DNA of 62,500 bases, from contig WPIO01000010.1 of assembly GCA_009760855.2 (NCBI GenBank), positions 3,765,001 to 3,827,500 of the forward strand, given 5' to 3'. The notes below the pieces were generated by a model, which was given only the letters and a program-made list of their open reading frames with translations, was not told the origin of the DNA and did not search any database. Positions 11,171-55,184 of this stretch are shown here, piece by piece; within the stretch, counting starts at the first letter, position 1, and each line of letters begins with the position of its first letter. The translations under genes were made by a program, and so were the position numbers. This DNA is from Cristatella mucedo (lineage: Eukaryota; Bryozoa; Phylactolaemata; Cristatellidae).

Positions 11171-11174
11171 TTCT

Positions 11175-11560
11175 CATCTCATCATCTCAGCATGGTTGGC
11201 ACTGCACAGCCATGGTCTAGGTCCTATCTCACCGGGAGAATCCAGAGTGCTTAGATGATCTTAACGGGTAAAGGTTATCCGAGGAACCGATTAAGTAGAC
11301 GGTACCTCAGGGCTCTGTTCTTGGTCCGCATTTTTTTACAGTTTATACTTTCCCTCTTGCCGATTTGATCGCCAAGCACAATCCAGGCTTTCACTTCTAT
11401 ACTGATGACATACAGCAGTACCATTGCTTTTATCGCTCCAAGTTTCCCACGTGACCAAATCAGCCTCGAAAATCAAGCCTGCAGAATCTCTTTCAGAACG
11501 GTGCACAGTTTGGACTTCCTTGGATACGATTAACATCTCTAAAGTAGCCCATGGATTTTT
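11175..11560 (+). mobile_element. LINE family A copy 3, reverse transcriptase fragment
   Basis: The DNA aligns closely with the palm region of the copy at 34.7-35.0 kb: GGTCCTATCTCACCGGGAGA, GGTACCTCAGGGCTCTGTTC (the [10 protein letters not shown] motif) and CACTTCTATACTGATGACAT (motif C, FYTDD in place of FYADD). Frameshifts and stops break the frame. Both ends are truncated, and the fragment has neither the amino part nor the 3' UTR. Confidence 0.8.
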
Positions 11561-11702
11561 GATACATTTGCCATGTTTGTAGAGCTTGCTCCTTAATGGC
11601 ATTTATATATATGCAATACGATGCGTACAGGCTGAGAACTCTGCGACTGGCTTGTCTAACGTGAACGTCGCAAGTGCTTTAACCCAGCACCACTTTTTAA
11701 AC

Positions 11703-12470
11703 AATAATAATAATAATAATAGTAATGCACTTGATAAAGCGCCCTCAGAGAACTCAATCTCTCTGTAGGCGCTTTAAATTTACTGCAAAGGAAAATGCAA
11801 TTGAATGGTGAGTAATATCATACTTGATAAACAAACAAAATGAATAACATGGTTAGGGGTGACATGCACAGGGTCAGCATTCAAATGTGCTTAATGGCAG
11901 CATGCACTGTGTCAGCACGCATAAGCACATCAAGGATGAATCACAGGGACCCACTAAATGCTGTCCTAAATAGGTGTGTTTTCTAAGTTCTTTTTAAATG
12001 TGGTCAGGTCAGGGGATGATCTGACGCAGGTCGGGATGGAGTTCCAGGCTTTGGGAGCATACGAACTAAATGCACGGTCTCCGAAGGATTTGAGGTTTGT
12101 ACGAGGAATTGGTAGACTGTTGGATTCCGAAAAGCGGGTGGTACGATGCTTGGCCTGGTCGGGCAGTAGATCTGAGAGATAGGCTGGAGCCAAAGAATGA
12201 AGTGACCTAAAAGTGAGCGATAAAACCTTGAAGTCGACCTGTCGCTTGATTGATAGCCAGTGCAGGTCGGCAAGAAGTGGTGTAACGTGGCAACTGCGAC
12301 GCTCACGACAGACAAGCCTAGCTGCAGAGTTTTGCACCAGCTGCAATCGCCTGATCGCACATGCTGGTAGGCCAGTAAGCAGTGAGTTGCAGAAGTCGAG
12401 ACGGGATGTCACGAATGCATGGACCAACTTGGACGTGGTATCCTTATCTAAACAAGCCCTTTTTTCCTAC
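11703..12470 (-). mobile_element. LINE family A copy 4, best-preserved 3' end
   Basis: The element ends on the left in an (AAT)n tail at about 11703-11722, then the conserved 3' hairpin (GCGCCCTCAGAGAACTCAAT on the plus strand). On the minus strand 12427-11966 is one open frame of 153 codons covering the ORF2 C-terminus: GLPACAIRRLQLVQNSAARL, LADLHWLSIKRQVDFKVLSL, SFGDRAFSSYAPKAWNSIP, then DLTTFKKNLE. These blocks are typical of CR1/L2-like ORF2 ends. The copy is 5'-truncated just upstream of this region and lacks the RT core. Confidence 0.88.
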
Positions 12471-12574
12471 AAGCCTCCCAATCAGGCAGCACATTTACTC
12501 CAAGCTAAAGTCACTGACTTTTAGGTTCCATCCTTTTTAATTCCATCTCACCTGTCTGAAATTCTTGGTAATCT

Positions 12575-13165
12575 TGAGCAAAATATGTGTAGCTTCCTAT
12601 ACAAACTTAATTTCCTTGTAGGCACTTTATGTATGCTGGAAGAGAAACGTCTCAATTGTTTACTATTAAAAAGCACAATATCAGCATGCAAAAGCACACT
12701 GAAGAAATTCTCGGCGATAGAGCAGTGCTGTGAGAACTAGGTAGTCTTTTTACTATTTTTTGTAAGTCAAAGGTAGGAGATGTTGTGAAGTAAGCCGTTA
12801 TTGAGCTTTAAGTTATAGCTTTTGGAGCATAAGAGGTCAAGGCATGGTCTCCAAAAACTTTGAGGTTGATTAGTGACACACCTATTTAATTTTAGTCAGT
12901 AGAGCGGTTAGTACTATGAGAAGCTTGACAGTGAATTATTTTTTGGCATACAAGCCGGATTTATTGAATGAAGGAACCTAAAATTGAGTTGGCCGATTTC
13001 GCTGCGGGGCTGATGTGTTCATCTAGTGAGAGGCTGTTTTTAAGCCGGACGTCCAGATAGCTTCTACGTGAGATATGCTAGCCGAGCGCATTTTGAGAGT
13101 TAGACTTGCCAATTTTTGAGTAACAATCGGTTTTACCGTAACTAGCCAGTTGGTTGCATCGTTCT
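12575..13165 (-). mobile_element. LINE family A copy 5, strongly decayed
   Basis: The 3' tail on the left (CTATACAAACTTAATTTCCT, GTAGGCACTTTATGTATGCT) matches the family. Farther right the plus strand has GCATGGTCTCCAAAAACTTT, the counterpart of the SFGDRAF block. No frame is kept. It extends to about 13165, where similarity fades. Confidence 0.6.
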
Positions 13166-14485
13166 TATTAAACAGGTTTCACCTCGCACCGCCAACTCCT
13201 CCTCCTCTGGATCGTCTAGCTGTGCGCCCTCGCAACCTCAAGTCCTATTAAGATTGCGCTTTCGGCTCCTACGTTCATGAAGTCTGAGATTCGCTGTCGA
13301 TGGATATCAGAATGCCCTATGACTTTTCAAAATTTAAAAACGAAGTTATAAACGCGCTTGCGCCTCATAAAATTTGTTGTGCTGCTCGAATTGTGCTTTA
13401 CGTGACTGTTCGTGCTGAAATCGCACTATTTATTATCACAGATCAGTTTATTTGCTTCTTTTTCAGCATACGTAAAGTGCGTAGAAGATTGATTGCTCTT
13501 AATTTGCTTTATTTAGTATAATAACATGTTATTATTCATGCCAGGTATGCAATTTATTCGCCGTTAAAGCTGAAATTAAATTAATAATCTTTTGTACAGA
13601 ACTTTCTTGAATCAATTGGTTTCTATAATTTCATAATATAATTGATTTACTTTATTGATCAATAGATTTCACCAGTCGAATAATTTCTCAACTTACTCCG
13701 GCGTTAAGGAAAAAATGCTAGTGCAACGATTAAGTCAGCGTTAGACGAATGTATTGACGGTCTGTTGTTGCACATATCTAGTTCATTTTATGTTATTTCT
13801 TGAAGATTTATCAAATTTAGTTCCAAATCCGAGTTAATTTAAATATATCACTTAAAGATAATCAAATGTAATTGAAGTCAATTGAATCTCTTACTCAGAT
13901 ACGAGCTGAACCTGAAGCTATTTATCAGCTCCTGAGCGGAAGGCGGAGCCAATCAATCTGCAAACCTAGAGTGGTTTGCCAACCGTTTGCACAAGTAATC
14001 GTCTAAAACATGACAGAAAATTCCAGTTAAGAAAAATAAGATATTTTAGTGAATGGAATTTGAGTCACTGTAACTCTAAAAACCTAGCGGGAAGCTCATA
14101 GCAGCACTAGAATAAGCTAGTAAAAATAGTTATAAGATAATAGAAACAATTATAAGATAAGCTAATAGAAATCATTATGTATATGGCAAGACAGCCAAAA
14201 AATGTTTAAGGATAAAAATCCCATGCTGGGCAAAAATTTTGAACAGAAATCGTATATCACAGAGAAATATATGCAGAAGAGGAACTGATGTGCATTGCGG
14301 CCTTCTTCTGCGACACTATTTTAGTATAAAGCTAGGTGGATCCCTCTCCAATTGGCCAAAAGGATAATGGTGCGCGACGTAATAGCTCGGATAATGACTG
14401 ACAACATCGCCAGCTAAAAGCCAAGACAAGGCAGTGGCATTAATTTATAAAAGGTTCTTAATATTTTTACCACTAAAAATTTATT
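13166..14485. other. unassigned AT-rich stretch
   Basis: One 73-codon plus-strand frame at 13300-13521 lacks recognisable motifs. The rest is AT-rich with many stops in all frames. No feature is supported. Confidence 0.4.
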
Positions 14486-14489
14486 TTAA

Positions 14490-16600
14490 TAATAGTAAAT
14501 TTGTATAGCTCCCTCAGAAAAATTAATTTCTTTCTAGGCATATTTACATATGCTGTAAAGAAAGTATGGTCAAATGGTTAGTGGTGACATGGGCAATGTC
14601 GACAAGCATATAATGGTTAGAGATGATATGCAAAGTATCAGCATGTAAACATATGGCTAGCGGCAGTATGCACAGTGTCAGTACGCACAAAAACACCAAG
14701 GGCTAATCACAAAGACCCACTAAATACTAAATATGATAAGCAGGTGAATTGTAGCTTCTTCTTAAGTATCTACAAGTCAGGGGGATGTCGTGACGTCTGT
14801 CGGAAGTGAGTTTCAGGCTTTATGATCATGGGAGTTAAAGGCTCGGTTTCCCAAGGATCTGAGGTTTGTATAAGGTATAGCTTAACGATTTGAGTTGGTA
14901 AAGCCATCCATATGCGATTGTCAGTAAAATATGTAGCAAGAGATTTGAGAGAGTTTGCCATTCTGGAAGGCTAGAAGAGATCAAAGCATGGACATAGCCA
15001 GTATTATCCGAGTAGAAGTTACAGTCTAGATTGTGCTTGGTGATTAAATCTGCAAGAGGTGAGCATGTATTGTGAAAAGAAGCAGATAAAACGCAGAGCC
15101 TTGAGGTACCCCATACTTTAGTGGTTCCTCGGGTGATCTTTGCCCCCTTACATTCACTAAGATGTGATTTTCAACCGTTGCAGGTATCCGCCAGTGATGC
15201 TCCAGCAATATGACTGACACTCGAGATGGGCTTATAATATCACGTGCTGTCGATGGATCGAGCAAAACAAGCAGAGAGACTTTGCATAAGTCTACATCCC
15301 TGAAAAGATCAGTATACCCGAAGCAATGCAGATTTTGTCGTGTGATTATTTCTAAAACATGACTGGAACTTACTTTCTAGGTTTGAAGTTTCAATGTAAG
15401 AGTTTAGTTGGTCTGTCACAAGTCGTTTCAGTGTCTTTCATAGGCCCAGCAGTAGGGAGACTGAGCGAAAGTTGCTTAAGTTCACTTGGTCTAGTTTTGC
15501 TTTCTTAATTAGTGGCCTAACTACAACCTATTTTAAAGATTCAGGGACGAGAAGAGAGGCTAGGGATATTTCATATATTAGTTATTCACGTCAGTAGCAG
15601 ATCTATGCATCGTATAAGTAGGATAGTGAGAGGATGGTCTATCTGTCAAGTAGTCTTCTTTGAGAGGGAGAAGAATGTCAAAATCAGGTCACTCGCAGCC
15701 CCCTGTAATGTAGTCATTGAAGTGCTGCAAATCTTTGAGGGCGAGAAGTCCTGAGGCGCTGTTAAGGGACAGGAGTCCAGAAGAGATGCTGCTACTTTTG
15801 GGAGGGACTCTCTGATCTTGTCCATCGTGCTGACACATAAGCTAGAGAGCGATAAGCAAGATCGCCACGTGGATTACTTGGTAAGAACTAACCTGGGAGC
15901 GGTTCAGGAGATGGTAGCTTGTGGACATCAGCATTTTTCATTGTCTATCTATGATTCAACAATATTTTTATAAGAGCCAGACTTGGCCTTTGCTTGGATC
16001 GATTGGTATGATCTACAGTAGCCCTCACATGCCTATCGATGGACAGCGAGTCCTGATATTATATATGGTTTTTTCAAGTCTTCACTTAGTAGACATAGCT
16101 AATTTTAATTCTGAAGTAAAACATAGGCCGTCTGGACGAGGGGGCACAGTGGGCCTTGTTAGAGGTGCAAACTTGTCAAGAGTGTCAGCTAACTTCGTGT
16201 TGAAGCAATCTACCAATGATGACACGTCAGAATCGAAATTGAGCTGCAGAGGTGAAGAAGATATTTTCGTATGTAAAGCATTGATGTCAAATGTCTCTAT
16301 CTTTCGCGACTCGCAGATGATTTTGGGTATGGATGAGGGCACACAATGTAGGCTGAATGAGATCCGCCTTTAGTCAGCTGAGCAGAATTTGGTAATAACA
16401 GAGGATGATAACATGAATTTGAAAGAGAATATTTGATTGAGCGTGTGATACGTTTTGTGAGTTGGGTCATGGGCGTTATCCACAAGAGAAAAAGAGTCAG
16501 TCAGTGGGAAAAATTCGCACTTAAGGTTTGATTTGGCTTTTATTTTAAGAAAAGTATTCAGAACATCATTGCATGTGATAAGAAAAAGCATTTTAACCGA
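14490..16600 (-). mobile_element. LINE family A copy 6, long but broken
   Basis: This is one of the two longest copies. On the left is the 3' tail (TTTGTATAGCTCCCTCAGAA). The minus strand then reads the C-terminus (14961-14770, WETEPLTPMIIKPETHF), the RT palm with KYGVPQGSAF (15265-15044), and near 16342-16082 the linker ahead of the RT (LVDCFNTKLADTLDKFAPL), which in intact LINEs joins endonuclease to RT. Frames 16485-16297 and 16591-16370 hold further upstream remnants. The RT is split by stops and frameshifts. No endonuclease core is left. Confidence 0.75.
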
Positions 16601-17640
16601 CAGCGCAAATATGCTTATTCATCAATTTAAAGTCGGCGCTTGACCAGTATTTCATTGACTCATGAAGTGCCCTGTATCCAACTCACGGAGTCCTAACACC
16701 TCAGAACAAGCAGTGAGGCCTACTGGAGCCTGTTCTGTCAGCTTCGTGTCACCATTCAAGTATAAGCAAGATAAATACCTTGCTTGAGATCCAGACACGC
16801 GGACTTTTGATGTCCAAGTTTAATAAAGGTGCGTCTTAAAAAAAAGTTAAAGGCTCATCGGAGCTAAGAAGGCCGGCTAGCAATAGAGAGGCAACGCCAT
16901 GGGTGGGAAGTAGGCGGAAGTGGTTCCCGCCCACCGGAACTGTGTATCCAAACACTAGCGTCACGGGATCTATATCCGGTTTGCCGCCCGATTGCTCTGC
17001 TGGTGGTGGGAGTGTCGTGGGTAGGCCCGTGATTGGATCTGCTGCGCTCTCAGCAGTGTTTGGGCTGCTTGTGTCGCTACCCATTCGTACTGCACGGTAT
17101 GTTCGATCCATTCGTGGGTTAAGTGCTTCGCTGGCAGCGCGTGCACGTCTTCGGGCCGCTATCGAGCTTGTATTCCGGACGAAGTAGCTTGCATGTCTGC
17201 ATGATCATAAGCCGCTTCAAATTTCCTTAGCCAGATGCATTTTCAGAGGCTGCGCGCTTCGAATACGGAATCTTCCAAACAATATTGACCGGGCAGGTTT
17301 CCGAATGGTTGGGCCTTAGTGAGTGAGGAGTGAATCTCTTTGGCAGCGGGCGACTGGCGTGATTAGCCGGGGCCTATTTCTGCTGGCGCCTATTTCTAAC
17401 CTGCCTGGCTACAACTTTAAATTACCTCCGAAAAAGCAGTGATTTTCAAGCATATTAGGATTTATCGGAAAGCTTTGATTTTTCGTGCCCGGTTTGCAGT
17501 GCAAGAGCTGCATGAGCCGGCGTGCTTTCGTAATGAGCCGGCATGGTTTCGTACTGACCGTTCGCTCATTTGCGCCCACATTCAGTCGCTCTCACACTCC
17601 CAGCACGGCCTGACGTGTGTTTGAGCTGCTTTATACGAGA
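16601..17640. other. unassigned GC-rich stretch upstream of the mannosidase gene
   Basis: From about 16830 the sequence becomes richer in G+C and CpG than the flanking LINE. Overlapping open frames exist on both strands (16836-17111 minus, 16903-17187 plus) without known domains. Because it lies within 1 kb of the mannosidase start it may include promoter sequence, or the 5' part of the adjacent minus-strand LINE. No TATA box or other clear promoter element was found. Confidence 0.3.
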
Positions 17641-17792
17641 GTTGTAACGGCGATCTTTTGTTTTGGAAGTAGATTGAGGGAAAGTCAGCGTTTGATTGTG
17701 TCGTCTTGAACCGATTTGTTCCCTCCCAGTATTCCAACCACAGGCCTCGTGTATTTCAGGACAGAGAAGAGGCTACAGCAAGCAATCAAGCG

Positions 17793-49787
<31,995 letters not shown>

Positions 49788-50612
49788 CGGCCGAGGGACT
49801 GACACACATGATCAGCCCAGCACGCGAGTAGGCTTGCCTCGAGGGTAGGGTGCCTGCTCATGCTAGCGGTTTGGGTTGATGCTCGGATGTGCCGATGGAC
49901 TAATTCGCGAGGGCACAGCTGTAACTCGTTAACGAAAATGCCTGCTCCAGGTGACTTGTCTACTGTCACGTGCACACACAGGGTGCTGCCTTTTGCCTTG
50001 CGCTGCAGCAGCAGCTTATTGAGTGAATAAATGCGAATGCTGCTGTCAGCTTTCAGCATTTGCTGGCCTCTCTTTACTGCCCGCATGCATCCGAACAGCT
50101 GTTGCACACGCCATCGCTAGGTAAGTGGTGCGAAATCAACCAAATTCAAAGTGTGCATTGCCACGTCTGACCCTGACAGAGATGGCTTGTAAACCTTTAT
50201 GGAACTGACTTAAGGTATTTGTTGTCGGCTTGAGGTCTGACGCGCCGTTTCAACCTTCTTATGCTTGGCTGCCTCCTTGGCTGATTTCTGGCTGAGCAGG
50301 AGCTTATTTGTTGAAGCCTCTTTAGCAACATAAAAACTCTGTTACCGGTGGCCGGCTGTGGTTCCAGATTCCGGTGCCTAGCCTGTTGGTATTACTCCGC
50401 TCGTTCTTTGGCACGCTACACGATAGCAATGCTAGAAAAATCTGCTAGCTGACCAATTTGTTTGTGTGGTATTACCTATAAGCATAGCTGGTATCAATTG
50501 GGTTGGCATTTGATGACGTTGTTCGTCGAATTGAAGGTGCGACATCTTAACGTGCTAGCACACAAAGGAAATTAGGCAGACACTCACTGGCCACAGTCGG
50601 CAGACCGTATCA
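49788..50612. other. mannosidase 3' UTR and unassigned sequence
   Basis: 49788 to about 50050 is the 3' UTR. Beyond it no gene or repeat was seen up to 50612. A 201-codon minus-strand frame (50107-49502) crosses exons 25-26 and is judged a shadow. Confidence 0.4.
50026..50031 (+). promoter_or_regulatory. polyadenylation signal AATAAA of the mannosidase gene
   Basis: The hexamer lies 239 bp after the stop codon, giving a 3' UTR of about 260 bp. No nearer AATAAA or ATTAAA was seen on this strand. Confidence 0.65.
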
Positions 50613-50971
50613 ACGCGAGTTACCCTCTTGGGAAGATCGAGAGACCGCCCGGAAGCTGGGAAAAGTGATAGAGCGGTCCGATATAGCTTTGGGAAAGTGC
50701 ACGGGGCGATGAAAATCGGCCTGCATCTTAGTGCCCTCGGGCTTCGACCAGGAGGGATGCTCGGCTGCTGAATATGGATTGCCCTTTTTGCACCAGCTCG
50801 AGTCCATGCCAAAGCCCTCGAGCTCAGCGACGGAATGATCCGCAGTAAGCCAACAGCGAGGCCGAGGCTCGGCGAAAACGGGCTTATGGCAAGGGTGGCA
50901 AAGAAAGCTCTGCTGCTGACGAGAGCCCACAAAGTGGCAAGCCTTGAGTGGACGTGGCAGTGCAGCCACTG
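50613..50971 (-). CDS. possible exon of an unknown minus-strand gene
   Basis: On the minus strand a CAG acceptor after CAATCTTCGATCGCC (about 50972) opens a 119-codon frame that remains open past a GT at about 50616. The block is much more GC-rich than its surroundings. The peptide has a Cys/His cluster (ACHFVG, LCHPCHKPVF), then FGMDSSWCKKGNPYS. Zinc binding is possible but no family is recognised. A second minus-strand frame (50932-50555) overlaps, and I cannot exclude that neither is used. Confidence 0.3.
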
Positions 50972-51009
50972 GGCGATCGAAGATTGGAGGACATCAACAA
51001 ATCTTAGCT

Positions 51010-51165
51010 GATTTAGTAGCCTAATTTGTATAGCGGCAGAAGAGCCTTGTCGGCTATCACTACCTCTTGTAGTTGGCCATCAAGAATAGCCCAACTGCAA
51101 GATTCGAACCTATGACCTCGGTTGTGAAGAGCGAGCACCTTAAATAGAAGCACAAGACCACCGAC
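51010..51165 (-). repeat. tRNA-derived SINE
   Basis: Read on the minus strand: A box-like TTAAGGTGCTCGCTC, B box GGTTCGAATCT, body GTAGTGATAGCCGACAAGGC and end CTTCTGCCGCTATACAAATT. The body and end match the SINEs at 1908 and 58758. Confidence 0.8.
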
Positions 51166-51170
51166 CGAGT

Positions 51171-51740
51171 TTTGGGGCAAATTGGCAAGCGGTTGGGCAA
51201 GCTGAACTATCTGCTGTAACTCTGAAACTCGTCTAGTCTTTAGCAGACCATGCTAATAGGCGAGTGGCCATATAATATAATAGGCGAGTGCCCTACTATC
51301 ATTAGTGGCACCCCGACGAATGTACACATGACAAAAGCGAGAAAATATACATTAATCATTTTCTTAGTATATGATTTAATTGATTTAACTGGCTTTTCGT
51401 CTTCCAAATCCGTTACTATTATGGTAAAAAGAAACAAGTGTCGCAGTGTACGCCTGGTGCTGAAGTAATAATAGTTCGCCCAGTTTCGTCATGCACCAAT
51501 AATGTACACTCTGAATCCGGCAAATATAACGTCATATTTTGAGAAAGCCAGTTAGAGTGGCTGTTCAACCATCTTTCCTAGAGCTCAGCTATTTGGATGC
51601 TTGTTTGATCTCAGACATAATCTTTGGCTCAAGGTTCACGATTTCAATCTTGCGACTGAATACTGAGACGACGAAAATCTGCATATGCACGTCAAAATAA
51701 TGTATGCTCTGAGCTTCGTGTTTCTGATAGTAGCTGATTA
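51171..51740. other. unassigned stretch between two SINEs
   Basis: Short frames on both strands at 51240-51468 have no motifs. AATAGGCGAGTG occurs twice (about 51255 and 51281). Nothing else is seen. Confidence 0.35.
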
Positions 51741-51751
51741 AACAGTTTCAT

Positions 51752-51905
51752 TTGTATAGCGGCAGAAGAGGCCTGAACGGCTATCACTGCGTCTTGCAGT
51801 TGAAAATAAGGAATCGCCTACCACAGGATTCAAACCCACGATCTCAGTCGTGAACAGCGAGCACTTTACCTCCTGTGCTATCAGTATCGATGAATTGGCC
51901 GACTT
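51752..51905 (-). repeat. tRNA-derived SINE
   Basis: On the minus strand: AGGTAAAGTGCTCGCTGTTC, B box GGTTTGAATCC, then GCAGTGATAGCCGTTCAGGC and CTTCTGCCGCTATACAAATG. It is the same family and orientation as the copy 590 bp to the left. Confidence 0.8.
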
Positions 51906-52790
51906 GATTAACTACTAGGAAAACGTATACATTGGCGGATGGCTTCGAGGTCGATATGCAAATTCGGAGTGAAAACCGCAGCTTCGCGATGCCTACTGCG
52001 TAAATGGCTGCTGCTTCGCAGTTCAATTGTGTAGGGTGGCTGGCTGGCCCGGGCCATTTGAAGCCATAGCATGAGAACGCACCAGCCAACTGCATGAACT
52101 TTACTTGGTAACCCCGTAAGTTTATTCTGCACGATTTGGAATCAAAACCACATTTCCTATATTTACTGTGGAAATGGCAGCTGTATCATAGTGCATCGCA
52201 GTTATTTGCAGGGCCCGAATGTTTGTGTTCGCGTCATCAACAATCTACCTCGGAATAGTCTTAGTGGGAGATCACTGTAAAGGAATAGCATACACCATGA
52301 ACATCTAATTAAAAAATTGGCTAAATGATTAGGCTATATTAACGTTATATAAATAGCCATGCCATTTCAAGATGCATTTAAAAACTTAATACATTATGTG
52401 ATGTGAGTAATGCAATGTATATATTTTATCTAAAACAATTCTCTAGTCATAAATATCCATTTAAGCCAGCATTCCTTAAAATTAGTTTTTGCACTTTTTG
52501 TCGGCAGGAATTTGTCCTGCACGCGTATGTCGTTGCACGCTTTTATCGGGTTACCATTATTAGTGCTTCTATCGCCCGTTCTGTGGTTGCCATGCTATCT
52601 AAATTCTGTATTGGGCAGTTGTGTTTATTTTGTCATCAATTTCACTCCATTGGACCCTCCGGGTAGATTTTATAACTGCATACAGAAGTAGTCGACCAGG
52701 CGGCCATAGTTTGGCAGATGCAGCAAAACCTATGGCCGGTAGAGTATATAATTGTGAAATGATTTTATTCTTAGTACAACATTTGAATGT
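51906..52790. other. unassigned AT-rich stretch
   Basis: No repeat or exon recognised. Short frames at 52403-52666 and 52621-52833 show no motifs. Confidence 0.35.
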
Positions 52791-52794
52791 GCAT

Positions 52795-52848
52795 GTAACC
52801 TTTAGATTACAAGACCCATGCTCGAACCATTGAGCTACGGAGGCCAAA
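52795..52848 (-). repeat. half tRNA-like remnant
   Basis: On the minus strand GCCTCCGTAGCTCAATGGTT followed by CGAGCATGGGTCTTGTAATC resembles the 5' half of a tRNA-Thr (anticodon TGT). The anticodon stem pairs poorly and no T arm follows, so this is a pseudo-tRNA or a SINE head. Confidence 0.45.
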
Positions 52849-52921
52849 ACTTCAATTGCTCTTAACATGTCCTCAAAAGTGGTGTGTTACTTCATGCTAC
52901 CTTTTAGGTGGTCAATAGCGA

Positions 52922-53900
52922 TAAGAATAATAACAAAAATAATAGGAACTGTGTTTCATAGCGCCCTGCGACAACTGAATCTCTATCCAAACGCTGTGCA
53001 ACTCACTGCTCAAGAAGCAACAACAGAGAGTTAATCACAAGCAAGGCAATATCCTACCTACACCAACATGCAAAAGCACACAGGTATAATCCTTACACAA
53101 CGTATGTATCCGAGATGTAACCGAGATGCCACTTTCGGGTTGGTTAGTGCGACCTCAAGTTATTAGCATGCGCTGATTCATGCACAAGTAATCTCTGAAA
53201 GCACACAGGGGAAAAGACAAGCTCGCGGCGGAGCAGGTGCTGTGTATACGAAATGTACCCCTCTTGCTCTTAAAATTAGCATGCACAGATTCCGACAGCC
53301 AGCTCACAGAGTATAATTCACTCATATAGAATAAAGGCTGTGAGGAACTGGTAGGTTTTTAGCTTCTTTTTGAATGCCGTCAAATCAGGAGATGATCTGA
53401 AGTCAGTTGGTAGTTGGCTTCGTGAGTATGCTAACTAAAGGCACTGTCTCCTAGAGATCAGAAGTTAATGAGGGGTATAACTAATTCATCTGAGTCCGTA
53501 GAAAGCCTGGTTCAACGGGAGGCCATATTTAAAACTAATTCAGTAGATAGATAGGCCGGAGCAACAGAATGGAGCTATTCTAGGCTGGTGAGGAATTGTA
53601 CCATGTATCAGTTAGGCTGTTTGCGACATACAAGCTGCTAAGTTTTGCACTAAGTGTATACCTCCTATTACACATTCAGCAAGACCCGCAAGCTATGAGT
53701 TGAAGAAGCCTAGTGCGGATTTCATGAGTGAATGGACCAGCTTGGCTGTAGTGTCATAATCTAGTCAAGCCCGAATTTTCGGAATGCTAAACAGGTGACA
53801 TTAAGCAGACTTGACTCAGAAGCTGATGTCGACATCTTCACGAGGGCGTACTTAGTGCTTAGTTAAAGGAGCAGGCTTGTCCATAACATGAAATCTTGTT
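52922..53900 (-). mobile_element. LINE family A copy 14, decayed
   Basis: The 3' tail on the left is TTCATAGCGCCCTGCGACAA. Farther right the plus strand has CTAACTAAAGGCACTGTCTC, the counterpart of SFGDRAFS. The copy reaches about 53900, where TGACTCAGAAGCTGATGTCG resembles the region upstream of the HAFVTS block. No open frame survives. Confidence 0.65.
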
Positions 53901-54074
53901 GCAGCTTTTCATCAAAAAGGGCAAATCAGATGAGGGATGGAGGATTAAGCATAATTGGCAATTAATGTAAATACTTTTGCAACAGCTTCAGCATCAGGAT
54001 TATCGAGGTTTAGTGATATGCAGATGACCTTTGATCCTGGCGTGATAATACTGCAGAGAGATAGAGATCCGCAT

Positions 54075-54215
54075 ATAGTTCATTTGTATAGCGCCCTAAG
54101 AGAACTTAATCACTATTCAGGCGCTTCACATGTGCCTCGGGGCTCGAGCCCACGACCTCAGCCAGACCTTGATCGGGGCGAGCACCTTAACCGCTGGACC
54201 AAACCAGCATATGGG
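54075..54215 (-). repeat. SINE with a LINE family A tail
   Basis: On the minus strand a tRNA-like head (A box TGGTCCAGCGGTTAAGG, B box GGGCTCGAGCCCC) is followed directly by GAAGCGCCTGAATAGTGATT and AAGTTCTCTTAGGGCGCTAT, which is the terminal hairpin of LINE family A, then ACAAATG. This is a chimera of tRNA head and LINE tail, not a chance neighbour, since the junction has no spare LINE sequence. Confidence 0.75.
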
Positions 54216-54654
54216 CAGATGTGCAGAACTTGGCCATAGAAGGAGTTCAGAGCTCAACACGTCGCAGCAAAATGTCTGACCGAGAGAGTAACCGTTGATG
54301 TGGGTGGGGGTCTGTGTGCTAATGAGCCACGAGTGTATGAATCGGCCTAGGAGCTAAACTCGATGAGTAGTCATCTGGCTTACGGAAATTAATATTGAAA
54401 TCGTCCAGTATGATTAAGAGATGATTTCTGGATGACAGAATAACAACAAGGCTGAAAATACAGCATAAAGTAATTCCTAGTTGCTGGAGATAATAGATGC
54501 CTGCTCAAGGTATCGGCTTAGGGTTACGGTGAGTCGTTATGGGAGATTAGTAGGAATGCCTCGAGGGAACTGCAAACGGTATGAAATTCGATGATGGTCG
54601 GTTGACAAGAATGCAAGACCACAGATTAAGGTTTTTCTCTTTTCTTAACAAATT

Positions 54655-55010
54655 GTCCGCACATTTAGCAGCATGCACTTGCAGATGGCTGCAAGCAGTC
54701 TCTTGATGCCTTGTCAATCAAATGTGGCTGTTCACTACTCTCCCACCCTGTAATCACATACATAAAAAATGTTTGTGTAAGGCACACGTACTGTGACACT
54801 TCTATGGCTACTACTCTATAGTGTTATGTCCGCTTATATAAATTCGGGTAGCTGCACAACATGTGGAGCTTTAAGACCGAACTATACCTGGCCTCAAAAC
54901 CGGAAATTTTAAAATAAGATTGTTTTGACCACAGAAGCAAAGTTTTTTTTATCAGTAAATATTTTTAATTTATTTCAGGTATAAAGGTCCAAATGAACAC
55001 ACACTTGGTC
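54655..55010 (+). repeat. dispersed repeat family C, copy 1
   Basis: Blocks such as TCAATCAAATGTGGCT, TAGTGTTATGTCCGC and AGAAGCAAAGTTTTT recur in the same order and spacing at 60085-60335 (TCAATCAAATATGGCT, TACTGTTATGTCTGC, AAAAGCAAAGTTTTT). No coding frame is present. In both places a LINE family B 3' end follows on the same strand, 175 bp and 600 bp later. Confidence 0.65.
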
Positions 55011-55184
55011 CTTAAAGACAGAAAATGAAATCTGGTACTTCAGAGTTATTATTCCTCAGGCAGACTTCGTGCATTAGGAATCGCTCTCTCCGAACGGACC
55101 GTCCTCCTTAAACGAGATCTGGTTGCTATTGATCTCAGAGGAGATTGTGCCAACCACTTCGAGGAAGTGTAACACCATCTGTCA

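Noticed and set aside
16836-17187. Overlapping 91- and 94-codon frames on opposite strands just upstream of the mannosidase
   Set aside because: Both are typical shadows in GC-rich DNA; no motif or splice signal decides for either one.
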